Origin: JBILCM01 sp044353165
Lineage (GTDB): Bacteria > Bacillota > Bacilli > Paenibacillales > YIM-B00363
NCBI GenBank assembly: GCA_044353165.1
Contig: JBILCM010000047.1
Location: 1 to 16,890 of the forward strand
Reading direction: 5' to 3'
DNA length: 16,890 nucleotides
Each line of letters starts with the position of its first letter. Position 1 is the stretch's first letter. Positions 14,169-16,890 of the stretch are shown here, in pieces. The notes under the pieces were generated by a model, which worked only from the letters and a program-made list of their open reading frames with translations, did not search any database and was not told the origin of the DNA. Made by a program: the position numbers and the translations under genes.

Positions 14169-14949
14169 TAGCCGCGTCCCCCTTATCACCCTGAGCTCGT
14201 TCAGCTGGCGTCAGGTAGACGGATAGCTTCTGATTGATTGCAATGGTTGAAACACCGGATTGAATGGACAATAACCCCTCGACCATCATGGTTTTCATCT
14301 CAATTTCTTGTTTGGACAACCGCTTCAATTTGTTGGCAATGGGATGCCATAACACGTACCCGGCGAAAATACCTAGCAACGTAGCGACGAAAGCTGCTGC
14401 GATTGAATAGCCAAGCTTATCAATATCGGACAAATTGCCTAAAGCTGCGATGAGCCCGATGACCGCTCCTAACACCCCAAGCGTTGGTGCATATGTGCCG
14501 GCTTGCGTGAAAATTTGAGCTCCGAGTTTGTGTCGATCTTCAATCGCATGCAATTCTTCCATTAAGACATCGTGCACGAAATCTTGATCGTTCCCATCAA
14601 TAATCATCCTCATCCCATTCTTGAGGAACGGCTCCTTAATTTCCTCCACACTGCTTTCAAGTGCAAGCAACCCTTCGCGTCGACTCGTCGTCGCCCAACC
14701 CACAAACATCTTGATGATTTCTGTTTTGGGCGTTAAGGGTTGTCCGAAGAAAGCGACTTTCAGCAATTTGGGAAACCTTGAGATCTCGTTCATCGGGAAT
14801 CCAATAAATAACGAAGCCGCGGTACCACCAAAAATGATCAAGTAGGCCGCTGGATTTATCAGAGAGGATAAACTCGCCCCTTTGATAGCCATACCGACAA
14901 AAACGGAAATAAGACCTAAGGCCAAGCCTATGAATGTTGATTTTTCCAT
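14161..14949 (-). CDS. motA: Flagellar motor stator protein MotA
   Basis: A 262-aa protein with four membrane segments: near 4-22, 30-50, about 145-170 and 178-200. Conserved elements are the cytoplasmic ESSVEEIKEPFLKNGMRMIIDG region, which interacts with FliG through charged residues, and TYAPTLGVLGAVIGLI with the conserved Pro. GIFAGYVLWHPIANKLK follows at the start of the C-terminal tail. MotA and MotB form the 5:2 stator that converts ion flow to torque. ATG 14949 follows GGGAG (14960-14964) by 10 nt; a GTG at 14958 is too close to that site. No flagellar regulatory or structural genes are nearby, which is also the case for motAB in Bacillus. No sigma-D type promoter was seen upstream. 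Confidence 0.96.
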   Translation of the reverse strand: MEKSTFIGLALGLISVFVGMAIKGASLSSLINPAAYLIIFGGTAASLFIGFPMNEISRFPKLLKVAFFGQPLTPKTEIIKMFVGWATTSRREGLLALESSVEEIKEPFLKNGMRMIIDGNDQDFVHDVLMEELHAIEDRHKLGAQIFTQAGTYAPTLGVLGAVIGLIAALGNLSDIDKLGYSIAAAFVATLLGIFAGYVLWHPIANKLKRLSKQEIEMKTMMVEGLLSIQSGVSTIAINQKLSVYLTPAERAQGDKGDAASE

Positions 14950-14984
14950 GACATGCACGCTCCCATAATATTTATGCCTCTACA

Positions 14985-14990
14985 ATTATA
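14985..14990 (-). promoter_or_regulatory. Putative -10 box for motAB
   Basis: A perfect TATAAT lies on the minus strand 35 bases upstream of the motA ATG, in the AT-rich 142-nt divergent region 14950-15091. No good -35 at 16-18 bases and no sigma-D-type TAAA...GCCGATAA pattern is visible, so the sigma factor is uncertain. Confidence 0.4.
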
Positions 14991-15040
14991 CTATATTAAT
15001 GAACCATCATCACCAATATTTCATGTGCCAAGAGCTCAAC

Positions 15041-15069
15041 TTGTGGACTTATTTTGCACAATGTACAAT
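15041..15069 (+). promoter_or_regulatory. Predicted sigma-A promoter of the pterin dehydratase-sulfurtransferase operon
   Basis: TTGTGG (15041-15046) and TACAAT (15064-15069) are separated by 17 bases. They lie 22 bases before the ATG at 15092, which gives a very short leader containing the GAGGTG ribosome binding site (15079-15084). Confidence 0.6.
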
Positions 15070-15091
15070 GTGAGTTGTGAGGTGTTCTGTG

Positions 15092-15403
15092 ATGAAACCC
15101 GTGCGTATGGATGAACAAGAGATCGAGGCGTGGTTGTCTAGCGTGCAACCATCGGGATGGCAACGGAAAGACGTGCGATGGCTTGAGAAAAAATACCGCT
15201 TTCCTTCTTTTATGGAAGCGGTTCAGTTTGTTGTGCGGATTGGGGAAGAGGCAGAGCGGCGAAACCATCATCCCTTCATTGCGATCGATTACCGCATGGT
15301 GACGCTGCAACTTACGACTTGGAACGCAGGGGGTTTATCCAAGCTCGATTTCGAATCTGCAGCGGCGTATGATGATTTGGTGACACTGGCGGAGGAGATG
15401 TAA
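15092..15403 (+). CDS. Pterin-4a-carbinolamine dehydratase
   Basis: A 103-aa protein, the normal size for this family. The active-site motif is visible as EAERRNHHPFIAIDY, with the paired His and Pro, followed by VTLQLTTWNAGGLSKLD, matching the family's V-v-l-TW---GLt--D. The enzyme dehydrates 4a-hydroxytetrahydropterin to quinonoid dihydropterin, recycling the cofactor of aromatic amino acid hydroxylases. Many bacteria carry it without a hydroxylase, where a role in molybdopterin or other pterin chemistry has been suggested. No hydroxylase is in this window. ATG 15092 follows GAGGTG by 7 nt. The gene ends 3 nt before the sulfurtransferase gene. Confidence 0.93.
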   Translation: MKPVRMDEQEIEAWLSSVQPSGWQRKDVRWLEKKYRFPSFMEAVQFVVRIGEEAERRNHHPFIAIDYRMVTLQLTTWNAGGLSKLDFESAAAYDDLVTLAEEM

Positions 15404-15406
15404 TCG

Positions 15407-16300
15407 ATGCGGCATATTGTGAATGCGGAGTGGTTATACACCCTGTTAAAGATTGAAGAGGTAAACCTGATTGATTGTCGGTTTGTCTTGGGGCAACCTC
15501 AAGCGGGTTTCACAGCTTACCAAGAGGCACATATTCCCGGAGCTAAATATATGGATTTGGAGAAAGATTTGTCAGGTCCAGTCCAATCCGATGGTGTTGG
15601 CGGACGTCACCCGTTACCAGACATCCAACAATGGATCGCCACATTGCATTCGTTAGGCATCCAGCCGGGGCGTAAGGTGGTCGCCTATGATGACCAAGGC
15701 GGAGCGATGGCGGCTCGATTGTGGTGGTTGATGAGGTACATCGGATATGATCAAGTGTATCTCTTGGATGGTGGATTTACAGCGTGGCAACAAGCGGGGT
15801 ACCCCGTGGTTGCTGGTGATGTTGAATGGAGCGAGGCTCCTCAATGTCAAGAGGATGACAACGATCAGCCTAACAAGCTTGTTGCGCCACAAATACAAGA
15901 TGGCATGCTCGCTACCGCAGCAGATATTGAAGCGGGTCGTGAGCGGATAGCGGACGGTCGCCTCGTGCTGATTGATTCGCGTGAAGAGGTTCGTTACCGC
16001 GGTATCACCGAGCCGATCGATAAGGTGGCAGGACATATTCCAGGTGCACGGCATGCGTTCTGGCGAGACAATCTGGATGCACAAGGCCGATTTCGATCCT
16101 TGCGCGAGCAGGTAGAACGATTTGAAGCTTTCCGCGGTGCTGAAGAAATTATCGTCTATTGCGGTTCCGGTGTGACTGCGTGTCCGAATGTACTCGCACT
16201 GCATGAATCTGGTTTTACGAATGTGAGACTGTATGCAGGATCTTGGAGCGATTGGATCAGCGATCCCGCGCGCCCAATTGCAAAACATATAAATTTATGA
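15407..16300 (+). CDS. Two-domain sulfurtransferase (thiosulfate / 3-mercaptopyruvate type)
   Basis: A 297-aa protein with two rhodanese domains. The N-terminal domain (about 5-135) is catalytically empty: the loop reads VAYDDQGGAMAARLWW, with Asp D95 where cysteine would be, as is normal for the first domain of this family. It contains the family signature AHIPGAKYMDLEKDLSGP. The C-terminal domain (about 165-290) has DSREEVRYRG, GHIPGARH and the active loop YCGSGVTAC with catalytic C252. CGSGVTA is the loop usually associated with 3-mercaptopyruvate sulfurtransferases (CRKG types being thiosulfate enzymes), so mercaptopyruvate is the more likely donor. ATG 15407 follows GGAGGAGATG at the end of the preceding gene, so translation is likely coupled. 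Confidence 0.93.
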   Translation: MRHIVNAEWLYTLLKIEEVNLIDCRFVLGQPQAGFTAYQEAHIPGAKYMDLEKDLSGPVQSDGVGGRHPLPDIQQWIATLHSLGIQPGRKVVAYDDQGGAMAARLWWLMRYIGYDQVYLLDGGFTAWQQAGYPVVAGDVEWSEAPQCQEDDNDQPNKLVAPQIQDGMLATAADIEAGRERIADGRLVLIDSREEVRYRGITEPIDKVAGHIPGARHAFWRDNLDAQGRFRSLREQVERFEAFRGAEEIIVYCGSGVTACPNVLALHESGFTNVRLYAGSWSDWISDPARPIAKHINL

Positions 16301-16318
16301 TTATAGGGGGCTCCTCGT

Positions 16319-16890
16319 ATGGGCATGAACGTAGAAGTTATCATGGAACGGGTTACTGAATTAGGTGAAGGACCATTCTGGGATGAACAGCGTCAGACGC
16401 TTTACTTTGTAGATATCACAGGCAAGAAGATTCATAGATATTTACCGAATGAGCAGAAGCACGAACCATTCCCAGTGGGTCAAATGATTGGCGCCGTGGT
16501 TCCTGCTGAGGCAGGAAAGCTGGTTTGCGCGATGGAACAAGGATTTTATGACTTCGACCTTCAGACACAACAGTTATCTCCTCTAGGTGATCCGGAACCA
16601 CAACTTCCGAACAATCGGTTCAACGATGGCAAGTGCGATGCTGCTGGCCGTTTCTGGGCGGGGACCATGAGTAAAATCAATGAGCGGCACCAAGGTTCGC
16701 TGTACTGCTTGCGTCCAGACGGTTCTTGGGAACAGATGGTGAAGGACGTCTCCATCTCCAACGGTCTAGCTTGGAGTGAAGACAACAAGACGATGTATTA
16801 CATTGATTCACCCACACGCCAGGTGAAAGTTTACAATTATAACATCGTTGAAGGCACGATGGATGCCGGACGGGTGCTCATCACGTTCCC
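16319..16890 (+). CDS. SMP-30/gluconolactonase/LRE family protein (5' part)
   Basis: The first 190 residues of a family that usually has ~290; the frame remains open at the right edge. The opening LGEGPFWDEQRQTLYFVDI carries the metal-binding Glu E17 and the family's GEGP-W signature. LPNNRFNDGKCDAAGRFWAGTM (about 97-117) holds the substrate-contacting Arg/Asn residues and the typical ND-K-D--G-fW-GTM pattern. SISNGLAWSEDNKTMYYIDS has the metal-binding Asn N148. Members are Ca/Zn-dependent beta-propeller lactonases that open gluconolactone and other sugar lactones. The third metal ligand, a later Asp, would lie beyond the window. ATG 16319 follows AGGGGG (16305-16310) by 8 nt. The 18-nt gap suggests co-transcription with the sulfurtransferase. 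Confidence 0.92.
   Translation, partial: MGMNVEVIMERVTELGEGPFWDEQRQTLYFVDITGKKIHRYLPNEQKHEPFPVGQMIGAVVPAEAGKLVCAMEQGFYDFDLQTQQLSPLGDPEPQLPNNRFNDGKCDAAGRFWAGTMSKINERHQGSLYCLRPDGSWEQMVKDVSISNGLAWSEDNKTMYYIDSPTRQVKVYNYNIVEGTMDAGRVLITF

Noticed and set aside
14950..15091. Riboswitch or small RNA in the motA/pterin dehydratase divergent region
   Set aside because: The 142 nt are AT-rich and explained by two divergent promoters; no conserved structure or strong hairpin was seen.

Overview
The window looks like chromosomal DNA of a low-to-mid-GC Gram-positive bacterium of the Bacilli. Supporting signs are strong AGGAGG-type ribosome binding sites, sigma-A-like promoters (several with an extended -10), a BmrC/BmrD (YheI/YheH)-type heterodimeric ABC exporter, a CtaM/YozB (DUF420) membrane protein, and a motAB pair. 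A member of the Alicyclobacillaceae/Tumebacillus or Paenibacillaceae area is a guess from overall gene style, not a demonstrated placement. Gene density is very high: no stretch over 300 bases lacks a gene. I see no tRNA, rRNA, CRISPR array, insertion sequence or phage gene.

Layout. (1) 3-269 is the 3' end of fdhD. It runs convergently into a glutathione peroxidase gene (259-750, minus), and the two overlap by 11 bases. (2) 928-1119 is a tiny basic Ser/Lys/Tyr/Gly/His-rich protein, one base away from a convergent Ser/Thr kinase. (3) A minus-strand operon runs from about 4671 down to 1121: Gfo/Idh/MocA oxidoreductase, undecaprenyl-diphosphatase (uppP), RluA-family pseudouridine synthase and the Hanks-type kinase. 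Spacings are 22 nt, 2 nt and a 4-nt ATGA overlap. (4) A divergent plus-strand operon runs from 4791 to 11232: DUF72 protein, pirin, an unrecognised 113-aa protein, the two ABC half-transporters, and the DUF420 protein. (5) A minus-strand pair, trhO (tRNA U34 hydroxylase) followed by a two-domain chromate transporter (chrA), converges on that operon with a 4-nt overlap at 11229-11232. (6) motA-motB lies on the minus strand. (7) A divergent plus-strand operon carries pterin-4a-carbinolamine dehydratase, a two-domain thiosulfate/3-mercaptopyruvate sulfurtransferase, and a SMP-30/gluconolactonase gene cut by the window end.

How the genes work together. Most units are housekeeping or accessory metabolism: lipid-carrier recycling, RNA modification, peroxide and chromate handling, drug export, oxidase assembly, motility and sulfur transfer. 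The strongest functional inference is the ABC pair. The first subunit has Asp in place of the catalytic Glu (D500), and the second has a degenerate LSAGQ signature plus an extra extracellular domain. This is the asymmetric layout known for BmrCD. I do not see a clear new defence or biosynthetic system. The least explained items are the 113-aa orphan between pirin and the exporter, the 63-aa basic protein facing the kinase, and the unusual kinase itself (Met/His insertion, HRDIRIGN loop, no clear APE motif).
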